Shown here: piece by piece, positions 8,731 to 19,614 of the stretch
How positions within the stretch are numbered: the stretch's first letter is position 1
Layout of the letters: every line of letters begins with the position of its first letter
Source of the DNA: Pseudomonas viridiflava
GTDB lineage: Bacteria; Pseudomonadota; Gammaproteobacteria; Pseudomonadales; Pseudomonadaceae
Assembly (NCBI RefSeq): GCF_900590755.1
Contig: NZ_UUOC01000047.1
Coordinates: forward strand, 1 to 64,000
Length of the DNA stretch: 64,000 bases
Direction of reading: 5' to 3'
Notes under the pieces: generated by a model
Database searches by the model: none
What the model was told of the DNA's origin: nothing
The model's input: the letters and a program-made list of their open reading frames with translations, nothing else
Made by a program: the position numbers and the translations under genes

Positions 8731-10040
8731 GATGCGCTCACCGATGCAGTTTTCAAGGTTCTGTTGGCGATAAAATAAATCATAAAAATGGCACCTATTA
8801 AATCAAATAGCCCCATGGCGATAAACAATGGGTGAAAGCCTATTTTGTCCACACTGACGCCGATGATCAGTGAAAATATGAAACTTGCAATCCACGCACA
8901 TGAACCCCGCAACCCATTAACCGTTGCCAGTTCATCTCGCTCAAACGTCTCCACAACCAACGCACTTAACATGCAGGAAATGACTTGATGACCAAAACCA
9001 CCGACTGAAATAAGTGCGATAGCGATATACGGGTCCTTAACCTGGGTCATGATGGCCAGGGAAAACATCAAGAATGCGCCGGTCACAGAACTTGCGACAA
9101 TCGAGTTCACCTGGGTGCACTTGAAAATACGATAGTAAGCACGCGCCAGGTAACCGCTTGCGATACTGCCCAGATCCGCCGCCAGAAAGGGGACCCAGGC
9201 AAAGAGAACGATTTGCTTGAGGTCCATCCCTCTTTCGTTGGCCAGATACAGGGGTACCCAAAAACTCATGACCGCCCATGCGGGTTCGGCCATAAATGCC
9301 GGAAGCGCAATGCCATAAAATCGTTTGTCTCGACCAATCTTCTTCAGCGCTTTGAAAAATGGCAGTTGCTGACCGCGAACTTCGCCGTCTTGTTGAATAT
9401 GGGTTAATTCCGCTGGCGACAGGTGGGGATGCACATCGGGGGCGTGGTAGAGCCATGCCCATATACCCGCCCATACCAGCCCAACGCCGCCGCAAATAAG
9501 GAATGCGCCTTGCCATCCCAGTGTGATGTGGGCCAGGTAGATGATGGGCGGCGCTAACATCGCCCCCAGTGAAAATCCCACTCCGGCCCAACCTGCTGCG
9601 ATAGGCCTTTCCTTTTTTGGAAACCAGTCACCTATCGCTTTGGCATTGGCAGGCGTTGCTGCTGCTTCCGAAGCGCCCATAAAAAAACGCAATATCGCTA
9701 AATGCACCCAACTCGCCGCGCCCGCGTGGAGCAGACACATAAGCGACCAAATAACGGCACAGATCAGGAAACCCATTTTCAGGCCGATGAGGTCAATCAA
9801 CCAACCGCAAATGGGCTGGAACACGGTGTAGGCAAGCTGAAAGGAGGCAACAATCCAGGAATACTGTTCGGTGGACATTCCAAAATCGGTTTTCAGTTCC
9901 GACGCCAATATCCCAAGCGAATTTCGGGTCAGATAATTCACCGTAACCCCAAGCAAAAATAGAGACAGCATCCACCAGCGCAGGTGTGGAATTTTTCTTT
10001 TTCGCATGGCAGAAGGTCGAGCTTTACGTTCGATAATCAT
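8727..10040 (-). CDS. MFS transporter, anion:cation symporter (ACS) type
   Basis: About 437 residues with roughly 12 hydrophobic segments and MFS loop motifs (GWLIDLIGLKMGF; RFFMGASEAAATPANAKAIGDWFPKKERP). The latter segment is characteristic of ExuT/GudP-like ACS transporters, which import organic anions such as hexuronates. The ATG at 10040 has a purine-rich AGGCGAAGAA before it; an ATG at 10070 has no visible ribosome site. Coupled to the GH31 gene, so it probably imports a glycoside that the hydrolase splits, perhaps an acidic one given the family. Confidence 0.85.
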   Translation of the reverse strand: MIIERKARPSAMRKRKIPHLRWWMLSLFLLGVTVNYLTRNSLGILASELKTDFGMSTEQYSWIVASFQLAYTVFQPICGWLIDLIGLKMGFLICAVIWSLMCLLHAGAASWVHLAILRFFMGASEAAATPANAKAIGDWFPKKERPIAAGWAGVGFSLGAMLAPPIIYLAHITLGWQGAFLICGGVGLVWAGIWAWLYHAPDVHPHLSPAELTHIQQDGEVRGQQLPFFKALKKIGRDKRFYGIALPAFMAEPAWAVMSFWVPLYLANERGMDLKQIVLFAWVPFLAADLGSIASGYLARAYYRIFKCTQVNSIVASSVTGAFLMFSLAIMTQVKDPYIAIALISVGGFGHQVISCMLSALVVETFERDELATVNGLRGSCAWIASFIFSLIIGVSVDKIGFHPLFIAMGLFDLIGAIFMIYFIANRTLKTASVSAS

Positions 10041-10128
10041 TTCTTCGCCTGTTACCGGCTGGACCGGCATTTTGTTTTTATTGAGGTTTCACGCTAAGGC
10101 AAGGGCTCATACCCGTACACAGCCAGCT

Positions 10129-10144
10129 ATGTATAAATTTACAT
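10129..10144. promoter_or_regulatory. candidate LacI-type operator between transporter and regulator
   Basis: The sequence ATGTA-TAAATT-TACAT has 5-bp inverted arms around an AT-rich centre, between the divergent MFS and LacI genes. A second TTTACAT half-element lies at 10215-10221, about 77 bp away, next to the regulator start. Likely binding sites of the adjacent LacI-family protein; not proven. Confidence 0.35.
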
Positions 10145-10247
10145 TTACCGCGCTCTGAGACGCAGAATTTATCTCCGGCGCTTGGTTGGACTGTATTTTC
10201 CTGCTATGAAAGCTTTTACATAAATTGTTTCAATGGATGGGTGAAGT

Positions 10248-11315
10248 GTGGGGAAGTTGCGCATTGCCGAGATCGCGGCACAGACCGGGCTTTCGATCGC
10301 CACGGTTTCACGGGTACTGGCGGGCAAGTCCAATACCAGCCCTGCCGCCCGTCAAAAAGTACTATTGGCAGCCCGTCAGCAAGGGGTTATGGAAAACCTT
10401 TCCCATGGCCGATTTCTACTCAACGGCCTGACCGTATTCGCGCCGTCTCGCGCCTTCAACCTGCGCTCGGATATCTTCTACTACAAGGTCATACAAGGCA
10501 TTACGCAAGCGGTCATACCGCACGATGTCCGTGTCCGCTACTGCAATCTGGAGGAGGTCGACAGCGACGCTGCACTGTTCCTCGAAAAGATGAATCAAAA
10601 AGATACCGATGCCGCGATCCTCATCGGGATTGACGATCCGCACATCCACCAGCTTGCTGCCGATCTCAGTAAGCCCGCTGTGCTGGTCAATTGCCTGGAT
10701 CGCACGATGCGCCTACCTTCTGTCTCGCCTGATCACCTTTTGATTGGTAATTTCGCTGCCAATTATTTGTTTCAGCTGGGGCATCGAAATGTGCTGACGT
10801 TGCAATGTCTTCGCAGGTACACGATGGATCTACGCATGCGCGGCATCCATGAAGCCTGGAAGGAGCACAACCTGGCGTTCAGCGAAGCCAAACACCAAAT
10901 CCTCGCCGAGAGTTTCAGCAGCGCCGAGTCCGAGTCCCTGGTCACGGCCTTTCTAGCCGCATGCCCACCTGATGACAGACCGACCGCCCTTCTTGCCGGA
11001 GGTGACTTCATGGCTGCGGGCGCCATGAAAGCATTGCAGAGCGCAGGATTGAGGGTGCCGCAGGACGTCTCGGTGATGAGCATGGATGGTTTCAATCTGG
11101 CGGACATCAACGACATTCCCCTGACAACCCTGCATGTGCCGCGTGATGAGCTGGGAGCGGAGGCAGTAAGAGTGCTGAGACAAAGAATCCTGGAGCCACA
11201 AACGCCCTGCGGGAATCTTCTGCTGGGCGGCCAGCTTATTGCGGGGGGCTCGGTTCGCCGCATCAAACATAGCGCCAGACAGACGTCTATGTATCAGAGA
11301 AGTGTTTATGATTGA
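10248..11315 (+). CDS. LacI-family transcriptional regulator
   Basis: 355 residues. N-terminal helix-turn-helix (about 4-50: RIAEIAAQTGLSIATVSRVL) with the hinge following, then a periplasmic-binding-protein-like ligand domain. It starts at GTG; the ribosome site (GGATGGG) is weak. Divergent from the MFS-GH31 operon, which it most likely represses until a sugar effector binds. The last 10 bp overlap the end of a convergent small gene. Confidence 0.88.
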   Translation: MGKLRIAEIAAQTGLSIATVSRVLAGKSNTSPAARQKVLLAARQQGVMENLSHGRFLLNGLTVFAPSRAFNLRSDIFYYKVIQGITQAVIPHDVRVRYCNLEEVDSDAALFLEKMNQKDTDAAILIGIDDPHIHQLAADLSKPAVLVNCLDRTMRLPSVSPDHLLIGNFAANYLFQLGHRNVLTLQCLRRYTMDLRMRGIHEAWKEHNLAFSEAKHQILAESFSSAESESLVTAFLAACPPDDRPTALLAGGDFMAAGAMKALQSAGLRVPQDVSVMSMDGFNLADINDIPLTTLHVPRDELGAEAVRVLRQRILEPQTPCGNLLLGGQLIAGGSVRRIKHSARQTSMYQRSVYD

Positions 11316-11500
11316 ACTGAGGGGGTGCTGGCCAGATGCTTCGGACAAAGGCCCGCCAGCGCAGCTTGATCCTCGTGAGAGCATGCGAGCAAACGCATGA
11401 AAGCTTCTGCGAACAAATGGTTGTCGTTCAATAATCTAAAAGCAGCCTGAGCATCAAGTTGATGGCAGATGTACTGCTCGACGATGGCCTCGATATCCAT
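11306..11500 (-). CDS. small hypothetical protein
   Basis: 64 residues from the ATG at 11500, which has AGGGG 8 nt upstream. The predicted protein is mostly helical and acidic (MDIEAIVEQYICHQL..., LFAEAFMRLLACS). An in-frame extension to 11593 exists but crosses a tandem DNA repeat and has no ribosome site. Convergent with the LacI gene, overlapping by 10 bp. I do not recognise it; moderately likely to be real. Confidence 0.45.
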   Translation of the reverse strand: MDIEAIVEQYICHQLDAQAAFRLLNDNHLFAEAFMRLLACSHEDQAALAGLCPKHLASTPSVQS

Positions 11501-11540
11501 GCAGCTAACCCCTGGCGTGGCATTAGTCGCGATAGCAGAA

Positions 11541-11569
11541 TCGAAGGATCGAAGGATCGAAGGATCGAA
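11541..11569. repeat. tandem 8-bp repeat
   Basis: The unit TCGAAGGA occurs three times in direct succession, followed by TCGAA. It lies just upstream of the small gene ending at 11306. Short repeats of this kind can change copy number by slippage. Confidence 0.7.
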
Positions 11570-11708
11570 AGCTATCAGCGGTTCAGGCGCCAAGTTAAAA
11601 CAATCGCCTCCTACCGTATGTAGGACGAAGCTCCTTGAGTTGTCAGGCGTGTCCTTTTTTTATGCGTGGCTTCAGGACCAAGCGTAGTCACGCAAAATTC
11701 ACGCACAT

Positions 11709-11737
11709 GAAAAAGCCCAACTCGCGAAAGTTGGGCT
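11709..11737 (-). terminator. terminator after tRNA-Pro
   Basis: On the minus strand a stem AGCCCAACT/AGTTGGGCT with a short TTCGCG-type loop is followed by five T. It lies 17 bp past the tRNA 3' end and is a clear rho-independent terminator. Confidence 0.85.
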
Positions 11738-11753
11738 AAGTCATTGAATTAAA

Positions 11754-11830
11754 TGGTCGGGACGGAGTGATTCGAACACTCGACCCCTTGCACCCCATGC
11801 AAGTGCGCTACCGGGCTGCGCTACGCCCCG
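11754..11830 (-). tRNA. tRNA-Pro (anticodon GGG)
   Basis: 77 nt including encoded CCA. The acceptor arms CGGGGCG/CGTCCCG pair with one G-U. The anticodon stem CTTGC/GCAAG closes a 7-nt loop ATGGGGT, giving anticodon GGG (reads CCC/CCU). The T arm carries GTTCGAATC. It lies downstream of the merR-like gene, as usual in Pseudomonas. Confidence 0.95.
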
Positions 11831-11917
11831 ACTAGGCGTGTATCAGCTTCGCTACGTGCGAAAACTTCGAGGAATATAACCTAAGCTTTTGAATTATGGA
11901 AGTATCTGACCGATTTT

Positions 11918-12274
11918 CTACTTGGCCAAAACAACCAGAACGTCTTCGAGCTCGACGATCATTTCCCGGAGCAATTGCTTGTAATCCTGGGTTTCATTTT
12001 TAGGCTCACCCGCGGTCATGCGCAACCGCGCGCCGCCGATGGTAAAACCCTGCTCGTAGAGCAAGCCACGGATCTGTCGGATCATCAGCACGTCTTCACG
12101 CTGATAATACCGGCGATTGCCGCGGCGCTTTACGGGGTTGAGTTGAGGAAACTCCTGCTCCCAATAGCGCAGAACGTGCGGTTTTACCGCGCAGAGCTCG
12201 CTGACCTCACCAATGGTGAAGTAGCGTTTGCCAGGTATCGGCGGGAGCTCATCGTTATGACTTGGTTCCAGCAT
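11918..12274 (-). CDS. MerR-family transcriptional regulator
   Basis: 118 residues. N-terminal MerR helix-turn-helix (about 18-60: [35 protein letters not shown]), then a short C-terminal helix for dimerisation with no effector-binding cysteines. The ATG at 12274 with GAGG upstream is preferred to a TTG at 12283. It overlaps the 3' end of ihfA by 20 bp and is the usual distal gene of the pheST-ihfA transcript in Pseudomonas. Target genes unknown. Confidence 0.88.
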   Translation of the reverse strand: MLEPSHNDELPPIPGKRYFTIGEVSELCAVKPHVLRYWEQEFPQLNPVKRRGNRRYYQREDVLMIRQIRGLLYEQGFTIGGARLRMTAGEPKNETQDYKQLLREMIVELEDVLVVLAK

Positions 12275-12557
12275 ATGCCTCAACTCGGGCTTTCAATTTC
12301 TGCCCTGGACGGAACGTGACTACACGGCGAGCCGTGATAGGAATTTCTTCCCCGGTCTTCGGGTTTCTACCTGGCCGCTGGCGTTTATCTCGCAGGTCAA
12401 AATTGCCGAATCCGGACAATTTGACCTGCTCGTTATCTTCCAGAGCGTGCCTGATTTCCTCGAAGAACAGCTCCACCAATTCCTTGGCTTCTCGTTTATT
12501 CAGGCCCAGCTCTTCGTACAGACGTTCGGCCATCTCAGCTTTCGTCAGAGCCCCCAT
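12255..12557 (-). CDS. ihfA: integration host factor subunit alpha
   Basis: 100 residues, full length. The HU/IHF fold is evident, with the DNA-intercalating beta-arm region [14 protein letters not shown]. With IhfB it forms the sequence-specific DNA-bending heterodimer used in recombination and sigma54 promoter activation. It starts 3 nt after the pheT stop; its Shine-Dalgarno AAGGA lies inside the end of pheT, so the two are translationally linked. Confidence 0.97.
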   Translation of the reverse strand: MGALTKAEMAERLYEELGLNKREAKELVELFFEEIRHALEDNEQVKLSGFGNFDLRDKRQRPGRNPKTGEEIPITARRVVTFRPGQKLKARVEAYAGTKS

Positions 12558-12560
12558 ACG

Positions 12561-14939
12561 CTACTTCCTTAACGTGGCGTTTAACCTTTCCTCGAGTGAG
12601 GTGAGGATTTTATGCGTCGCCGCATTGACCTCATCGTCGTTAAGAGTGCGCGATGGATGCTGCCAGGTCAAGCCGACTGCAAGGCTTTTTCTATGCGGAT
12701 CAATGCCTTTACCTTGATAAACGTCAAATAGCCTGAGGTCTGTGAGCCATTCGCCTGCATTTTCTCGAATAACTTCAAGTACGGCGGTGGCTGCGACACC
12801 CTCATCAGCTATCAGCGCCAGATCACGACGCACTTCAGGAAAGCGCGACAACTCCTGGAATTTAGGCATTTTACCCAGCGCTACTTCAGCCAGCACCAGC
12901 TCGAAAACAAATACCGGACGATCCAGCCCGAGGGTTTTCGACAGTTCCGGGTGAATGGCACCAACGTAGCCGACTTCACGACCGTCGCGCTCAATACGGG
13001 CTGTCTGGCCCGGGTGCAACGCTGGGTGTTTGCCCGGCACAAATGTGAAGGCATCCAGTGCACCGGCGAAGCCCAGCACCGCTTCTACATCAGCCTTGAC
13101 GTCGAAGAAATCGACCACATCACGACCTTGAGCCCAGCCTTCCGGCAGGCGGCTGCCGCATACCACGCCAGCCAGCATCGGCTCTTGCTTCAGGCCGTCC
13201 AGTTGACCGACGAAGCGCAACCCGCTTTCGAACAGGCGTACACGATCCTGTTGACGGTTGAGGTTGTGTTGCAGCGACTTGACCAGACCCGGCCACAAAG
13301 ACGCGCGCATAGCGGCCATGTCGTTGGAGATCGGATTTGCCAACAGCAGAGGTTTGGAACCAGGGCTGAACAGTTCGAACTGTTTAGGATCGATGAAGCT
13401 ATAGGTGATGGCTTCCTGATAACCGCGAGCAACCAGCAAACGGCGCAGCTCGGGCAAATCGCTGCGAGCTTCGGCTTTGGCTTGTGGTGCCAGACGCGCC
13501 TGCGGATAACGAACCGGCAGACGGTTATAGCCGTAAAGACGGGCCAGTTCTTCAATCAGGTCGACTTCGAGGCTGATATCGAAGCGATGGCTTGGCACTT
13601 CAACGCGCCACTGCCCTGCTGCTTCGCTGGAAACGACCAGACCCAGACCGGTCAACAGACCTTCCACTTCGGCAGGATCCATCTTCAATCCAAGCATCTG
13701 CTCGATACGATCGGACCGCAGAGTCACCGGCGCAATCGCAGGCAGATCCTTTTCGCTGACGGCTTCAATCACGGGGCCAGCTTCGCCACCCGTGATTTCC
13801 AGCAACAGGCCAGTGGCTCGCTCCATTGCCTTGCGGGCCAACTGCCAGTCAACACCGCGCTCGTAGCGATGCGAAGCGTCAGTGTGCAGACCGTAAGAAC
13901 GGGCTTTGCCAGCAACAGCGATCTGATCGAAGAAGGCGCTTTCGAGGAATACGTCACGGGTTTCGCTGGAAACACCACTGTGCTCGCCACCCATCACACC
14001 AGCGATCGCCAGAGCACGCTGGTGGTCAGCGATAACCAGAGTGTCAGCTCGCAGCGCAACTTCCTGGCCATCTAGCAGAACGAGCTTCTCGCCCTCTTCC
14101 GCCATGCGTACGCGAATACCACCGTTGATCTCTGCCAGATCGAACGCGTGCAGCGGCTGACCCAGTTCTATCATCACGTAGTTGGTGATATCGACGACGG
14201 CATCGATGCTGCGAATATCGGAGCGACGCAGACGCTCAACCATCCACAACGGCGTTGGTCGCGACAGGTCGACATTACGGATCACACGGCCGAGATAGCG
14301 AGGGCATGCGCCGGTCGCCACAACCTCAACCGGACGCACTTCTTCGTGGGTCACAGGCACCGCCGCAACAGCAGGGACAGTCACTTGCGCGCCATACAGA
14401 GCCCCCACTTCCCGCGCCAGGCCTGCGAGCGAAAGGCAATCACCACGGTTTGGCGTCAGGTCGACCTCAATGCTGGCATCGTCCAGCTCAAGGTAAACCC
14501 GAAAGTCCTGACCAACTGGTGCGTCGGCTGGCAGTTCCATCAAGCCGTCATTGCCCTCGCCCACTTGCAGCTCGGACTGGGAGCACAGCATGCCGTTGGA
14601 TTCAACGCCACGCAGTTTGGCTTTCTTGATCTTGAAATCGCCCGGCAGCTCGGCGCCGATCATTGCGAATGGAATCTTCAGGCCCGGGCGCACGTTCGGC
14701 GCACCGCAGACAACCTGAAAGGTTTCCGAACCGTTGCTGACCTGGCATACGCGCAGTTTGTCGGCATCCGGGTGTTGTTCGGTGCTCAGCACTTCGCCGA
14801 CGATCACGCCGCTGAACTCACCAGCGGCCAAAGTGACGCTATCGACCTCAAGGCCGGCCATCGACAGACGAGCAACCAGCTCGTCGCGGGACACTTGCGG
14901 GCTTACCCAGCCGCGCAACCATTGTTCACTGAATTTCAT
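12561..14939 (-). CDS. pheT: phenylalanine--tRNA ligase beta subunit
   Basis: 792 residues, standard for the bacterial form. Domains in order: N-terminal EMAP-type tRNA-binding domain (about 39-148), B3/B4 editing domain (about 210-385), B5 domain (about 400-475), catalytic-like core, and a C-terminal anticodon-binding (FDX-ACB) domain (about 698-791). The ATG at 14939 has GGAG upstream. Partner of PheS in the alpha2-beta2 synthetase. Confidence 0.97.
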   Translation of the reverse strand: MKFSEQWLRGWVSPQVSRDELVARLSMAGLEVDSVTLAAGEFSGVIVGEVLSTEQHPDADKLRVCQVSNGSETFQVVCGAPNVRPGLKIPFAMIGAELPGDFKIKKAKLRGVESNGMLCSQSELQVGEGNDGLMELPADAPVGQDFRVYLELDDASIEVDLTPNRGDCLSLAGLAREVGALYGAQVTVPAVAAVPVTHEEVRPVEVVATGACPRYLGRVIRNVDLSRPTPLWMVERLRRSDIRSIDAVVDITNYVMIELGQPLHAFDLAEINGGIRVRMAEEGEKLVLLDGQEVALRADTLVIADHQRALAIAGVMGGEHSGVSSETRDVFLESAFFDQIAVAGKARSYGLHTDASHRYERGVDWQLARKAMERATGLLLEITGGEAGPVIEAVSEKDLPAIAPVTLRSDRIEQMLGLKMDPAEVEGLLTGLGLVVSSEAAGQWRVEVPSHRFDISLEVDLIEELARLYGYNRLPVRYPQARLAPQAKAEARSDLPELRRLLVARGYQEAITYSFIDPKQFELFSPGSKPLLLANPISNDMAAMRASLWPGLVKSLQHNLNRQQDRVRLFESGLRFVGQLDGLKQEPMLAGVVCGSRLPEGWAQGRDVVDFFDVKADVEAVLGFAGALDAFTFVPGKHPALHPGQTARIERDGREVGYVGAIHPELSKTLGLDRPVFVFELVLAEVALGKMPKFQELSRFPEVRRDLALIADEGVAATAVLEVIRENAGEWLTDLRLFDVYQGKGIDPHRKSLAVGLTWQHPSRTLNDDEVNAATHKILTSLEERLNATLRK

Positions 14940-15020
14940 CCTGCTCTCCAAAAAAGTTCGTGACGGGCGACCCCGGTGCTTTGCGATAACTGCCCATAAG
15001 GCGAGCTAGCGCCAAGCGCC

Positions 15021-16091
<1,071 letters not shown>

Positions 16092-16144
16092 ATGACGTTT
16101 AACACCGAGCCCCGGAGAACCGAGGCACGGTGATTGTCGGGGAC

Positions 16145-16501
16145 TTAGGCCAAAGTGGCTTTAGCTTTCTCGACAATCGCAGCAAACGCCGCTTTTTCGT
16201 TCACTGCCAGATCAGCCAGAACCTTACGGTCGATCTCGATGGACGCTTTTTTCAGGCCGGCGATGAAACGGCTGTAGGACAGACCGTTGATACGAGCACC
16301 AGCGTTGATACGAGCGATCCACAGAGCGCGGAACTGACGTTTTTTCTGACGACGGTCACGGTAGGCGTATTGGCCTGCCTTGATTACCGCTTGCTTGGCA
16401 ACACGGAATACGCGTGAACGCGCGCCGTAGTAGCCTTTAGCAAGTTTCAGAATTTTTTTGTGACGCTTACGGGCAATGACGCCACGCTTTACACGAGCCA
16501 T
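16145..16501 (-). CDS. rplT: 50S ribosomal protein L20
   Basis: 118 residues, full length and highly conserved ([18 protein letters not shown]..., [15 protein letters not shown]). Binds 23S rRNA early in assembly of the large subunit. In E. coli L20 represses translation of rpmI-rplT by binding its own mRNA; no comparable pseudoknot was checked here. 28 bp after rpmI. Confidence 0.98.
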   Translation of the reverse strand: MARVKRGVIARKRHKKILKLAKGYYGARSRVFRVAKQAVIKAGQYAYRDRRQKKRQFRALWIARINAGARINGLSYSRFIAGLKKASIEIDRKVLADLAVNEKAAFAAIVEKAKATLA

Positions 16502-16529
16502 GAGTTACTTCCTCTATTCTTGATCAAAA

Positions 16530-16724
16530 TCAACGAAGGCGCAGCATGCGCTCGACTTTTGCCACGTCAGACGGATGCAGCAAGCTGCTACCGCGCAGTT
16601 GACGCTTACGCTTAGTCGACATTTTGGTCAGAATGTGGCTCTTGAAAGCGTGCTTGTGCTTGATGCCGTTGGCGGTTTTCAAAAACCGCTTAGCTGCACC
16701 ACTTTTAGTCTTCATCTTTGGCAT
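16530..16724 (-). CDS. rpmI: 50S ribosomal protein L35
   Basis: 64 residues from the ATG at 16724 ([14 protein letters not shown]), the standard length; GGAG lies 9 nt upstream. An upstream in-frame ATG would add seven residues not found in L35. Part of the infC-rpmI-rplT unit. Confidence 0.97.
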   Translation of the reverse strand: MPKMKTKSGAAKRFLKTANGIKHKHAFKSHILTKMSTKRKRQLRGSSLLHPSDVAKVERMLRLR

Positions 16725-16784
16725 GTTCGGATACTCCGCATTCAATTGATAAACATAACCGCAAGGCCTGCCGTGCCCTGGTGG

Positions 16785-17330
16785 TCACTTCTTCTTTTTC
16801 GGGGCGATGACCATAATCAGCTGGCGTCCTTCCATCTTAGGATGCTGCTCAACGGAACCGTATTCGAGCAGGTCACCTTCAACCCGCTTCAACAGTTCCA
16901 TGCCCAGCTCCTGGTGGGCCATCTCACGACCGCGGAATCTCAACGATACCTTGGCCCTGTCCCCGTCACTCAGGAAACGTACCAGGTTGCGTAGTTTTAC
17001 CTGGTAATCCCCTTCCTCCGTCCCTGGACGAAACTTGATTTCTTTAACCTGGATCTGCTTCTGATTCTTCTTGGCAGCAGCAACCTGTTTCTTCTTCTCG
17101 AAGATCGATTTGCCGTAGTCCATCAGTTTGCAGACAGGGGGTACTGCATCGGCAGAAATTTCTACCAGATCCAGCTTGGCCTCTTCAGCCTTAAGAAGCG
17201 CGTCTTCAATTGACACAATCCCAAGCTGCTCACCCTCAGCTCCAATTAACCGAACCTCGCGTGCCGAGATATTCTCGTTGATCGGGGCTTTCGGTGCAGC
17301 TCGTTTATCTTGTCTCATTTCACGCTTAAT
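16785..17330 (-). CDS. infC: translation initiation factor IF-3, ATT start
   Basis: About 181 residues. Conserved N domain ([14 protein letters not shown]), lysine-rich linker and C domain ending MVIAPKKKK. Prevents premature 70S formation and proofreads start-codon pairing. The first ATG (17318) lacks a ribosome site, whereas GGAG at 17339-17342 is 8 nt before an in-frame ATT at 17330 (Met-Lys-Arg-Glu-Met). A second ATT at 17336 overlaps the thrS stop, but only 2 nt after GGAG. Rare ATT/AUU starts at infC let IF-3 repress its own translation, as known in E. coli. Confidence 0.93.
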   Translation of the reverse strand: MKREMRQDKRAAPKAPINENISAREVRLIGAEGEQLGIVSIEDALLKAEEAKLDLVEISADAVPPVCKLMDYGKSIFEKKKQVAAAKKNQKQIQVKEIKFRPGTEEGDYQVKLRNLVRFLSDGDRAKVSLRFRGREMAHQELGMELLKRVEGDLLEYGSVEQHPKMEGRQLIMVIAPKKKK

Positions 17331-17335
17331 AGTAA

Positions 17336-19258
17336 TTACTCCGAATCTTGGCGACCACGCCGGGAAACCGCTTGTGCGAGGAATTCAGCGAATTGCGCGA
17401 CCGGCATCGAGCCGAGGTCTGCGCCTTCACGTGTACGCACAGCGACAGTTTGCGTTTCAACTTCCCGATCTCCGATTACAAGGAGGTAAGGGACCTTGAG
17501 CAAAGTATGCTCGCGGATTTTAAAGCCGATCTTTTCATTTCTCAAGTCGGACTTGGCACGAAACCCGCTTTGAGCGAGATTTTTTTCCACTTCAAGGGCA
17601 AAATCTGCCTGTTTGTCAGTGATATTCATAATCACTGCCTGAGTGGGCGCCAGCCAGGCCGGGAATGCACCTTCGTAGTGCTCGATCAGAATTCCGATGA
17701 AACGCTCGAAGGAACCGAGAATTGCACGGTGCAACATGACCGGATGTTTGCGGCTGTTGTCTTCAGAGACGTATTCAGCACTCAAACGGATCGGCAGGTT
17801 GAAATCGAGCTGCAAGGTACCACATTGCCAGACACGACCCAGACAGTCTTTGAGCGAGAACTCGATTTTCGGACCGTAGAACGCGCCTTCGCCCGGCTGC
17901 AGATCGTAAGGCAGGCCAGCACTGTCGAGTGCCGATGCCAATGCGCTTTCGGCGCGATCCCACAGTTCGTCGGAACCTACACGCTTCTCTGGACGGGTCG
18001 AAAGCTTGAGCTCGATATCCTTGAAGCCGAAATCGGCGTACACCGCCAGAGTGAGCTTGATGAAGGCTGCTGATTCGGCCTGCATCTGATCTTCAGTACA
18101 GAAGATATGCGCGTCATCCTGGGTGAAACCGCGCACGCGCATGATCCCGTGCAGAGCACCGGACGGCTCGTTACGGTGACAGGCACCGAACTCGGCCAGA
18201 CGCATCGGCAGCTCGCGGTAGCTTTTCAGGCCCTGATTGAACACTTGCACGTGGCAAGGGCAGTTCATCGGTTTGATCGCGTAGTCGCGGCTTTCCGACT
18301 CAGTGGTGAACATGTTGTCTGCGTAGTTGGCCCAGTGACCGGACTTCTCCCACAGAGAACGGTCGACCACTTGCGGCGTCTTGATCTCAAGGTAGCCGTT
18401 TTCGTGCTGAACCTTGCGCATGTATTGCTCCAGCACCTGGTACAGGGTCCAGCCCTGTGGATGCCAGAACACCATGCCTGGTGCTTCTTCCTGGGTGTGG
18501 AACAGGCCCAGACGCTTGCCGATCTTGCGGTGATCGCGCTTTTCAGCTTCTTCGATCCGCTGGATGTAGGCAGCCAGTTGTTTCTTGTCAGCCCATGCAG
18601 TGCCGTAGACACGCTGTAGCTGCTCGTTTTTGGCATCGCCGCGCCAGTAGGCACCGGAAAGCTTGGTCAGCTTGAACGATTTCAGAAAACGAGTGTTCGG
18701 CACGTGCGGACCACGGCACATGTCGACGTATTCTTCGTGATAGTACAGACCCATGGTCTGTTGCTCTGGCATGTCTTCAACCAGACGCAGTTTGTAGTCT
18801 TCGTTACGCGCAGTGAAGACATCGATAACCTCGGCACGCGGGGTTACTTTCTTGATGACGTCGTAATCTTTTTCGATCAACTGCTGCATTCGCTGCTCGA
18901 TCGCCGCCATATCGTCTGGCGTGAACGGGCGCTCGTAGGCGATATCGTAGTAAAAGCCATCATCGATGACCGGCCCGATAACCATTTTCGCAGTTGGGTA
19001 CAGCTGCTTGACGGCATGACCCACAAGGTGAGCGCACGAATGGCGGATGATCTCCAGCCCTTCCTGGTCCTTCGGGGTGATGATCTGCAGGCTCGCATCT
19101 TTTTCGATCAGGTCACTGGCATCGACCAGTTGGCCGTCTACTTTGCCAGCCACGGTTGCCTTGGCCAGACCTGCACCAATGGAAAGCGCGACCTCGGCTA
19201 CGGAAACCGGGTGATCGAATGAACGTTGACTGCCGTCGGGAAGAGTAATGGTGGGCAT
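17336..19258 (-). CDS. thrS: threonine--tRNA ligase
   Basis: 640 residues. TGS domain (about 1-60), editing domain with the HxxxH-type motif (SCAHLVGHA), class II catalytic core with motif 2 ([19 protein letters not shown]) and motif 3 ([15 protein letters not shown]), zinc ligands including MNCPCHV, and a C-terminal anticodon domain. The ATG at 19258 is preceded by GGAGG. First gene of the thrS-infC-rpmI-rplT block; its stop nearly abuts the infC start. Confidence 0.98.
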   Translation of the reverse strand: MPTITLPDGSQRSFDHPVSVAEVALSIGAGLAKATVAGKVDGQLVDASDLIEKDASLQIITPKDQEGLEIIRHSCAHLVGHAVKQLYPTAKMVIGPVIDDGFYYDIAYERPFTPDDMAAIEQRMQQLIEKDYDVIKKVTPRAEVIDVFTARNEDYKLRLVEDMPEQQTMGLYYHEEYVDMCRGPHVPNTRFLKSFKLTKLSGAYWRGDAKNEQLQRVYGTAWADKKQLAAYIQRIEEAEKRDHRKIGKRLGLFHTQEEAPGMVFWHPQGWTLYQVLEQYMRKVQHENGYLEIKTPQVVDRSLWEKSGHWANYADNMFTTESESRDYAIKPMNCPCHVQVFNQGLKSYRELPMRLAEFGACHRNEPSGALHGIMRVRGFTQDDAHIFCTEDQMQAESAAFIKLTLAVYADFGFKDIELKLSTRPEKRVGSDELWDRAESALASALDSAGLPYDLQPGEGAFYGPKIEFSLKDCLGRVWQCGTLQLDFNLPIRLSAEYVSEDNSRKHPVMLHRAILGSFERFIGILIEHYEGAFPAWLAPTQAVIMNITDKQADFALEVEKNLAQSGFRAKSDLRNEKIGFKIREHTLLKVPYLLVIGDREVETQTVAVRTREGADLGSMPVAQFAEFLAQAVSRRGRQDSE

Positions 19259-19614
19259 GGCGCCTCCTCTCCTAGTGGTGACCCCTACCAAAGGTCACGT
19301 GGGTTGGGATGAGCCAGTACATGATCCGGTGGTGTACCTGCCTCACAGTGGCAGGAGCCTTGCGGCCAACCTTGAACCGAACCAGATGACTGGATTGAAC
19401 GAAACATCAACCTGCGCGGCGCTGGCAAAGAGTGTCTACCGACCACACGCAAATCTGAAGGACGCGCATCCTAACACAGCTGGCCGTGTGACACGCACAT
19501 TCGCACCACTCAACTACCCGCATTTGACTGAACGCTGAACTGGCGCGATTTACGGCCGTCAGATTGTTGTGCAACCCACAGCAAAACCTGCTGCTTCCTA
19601 TAAAGGAGAACACC
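19259..19614. other. intergenic region upstream of thrS
   Basis: About 356 bp between divergent thrS and the gene at 19615. It must hold promoters for both and the thrS leader. E. coli thrS is controlled by a leader that mimics tRNA-Thr; I could not recognise such a structure by eye. No convincing gene is seen. Confidence 0.4.

Noticed and set aside
11541-11569. Possible CRISPR-like repeat
   Set aside because: The units are 8 bp, contiguous and without spacers.
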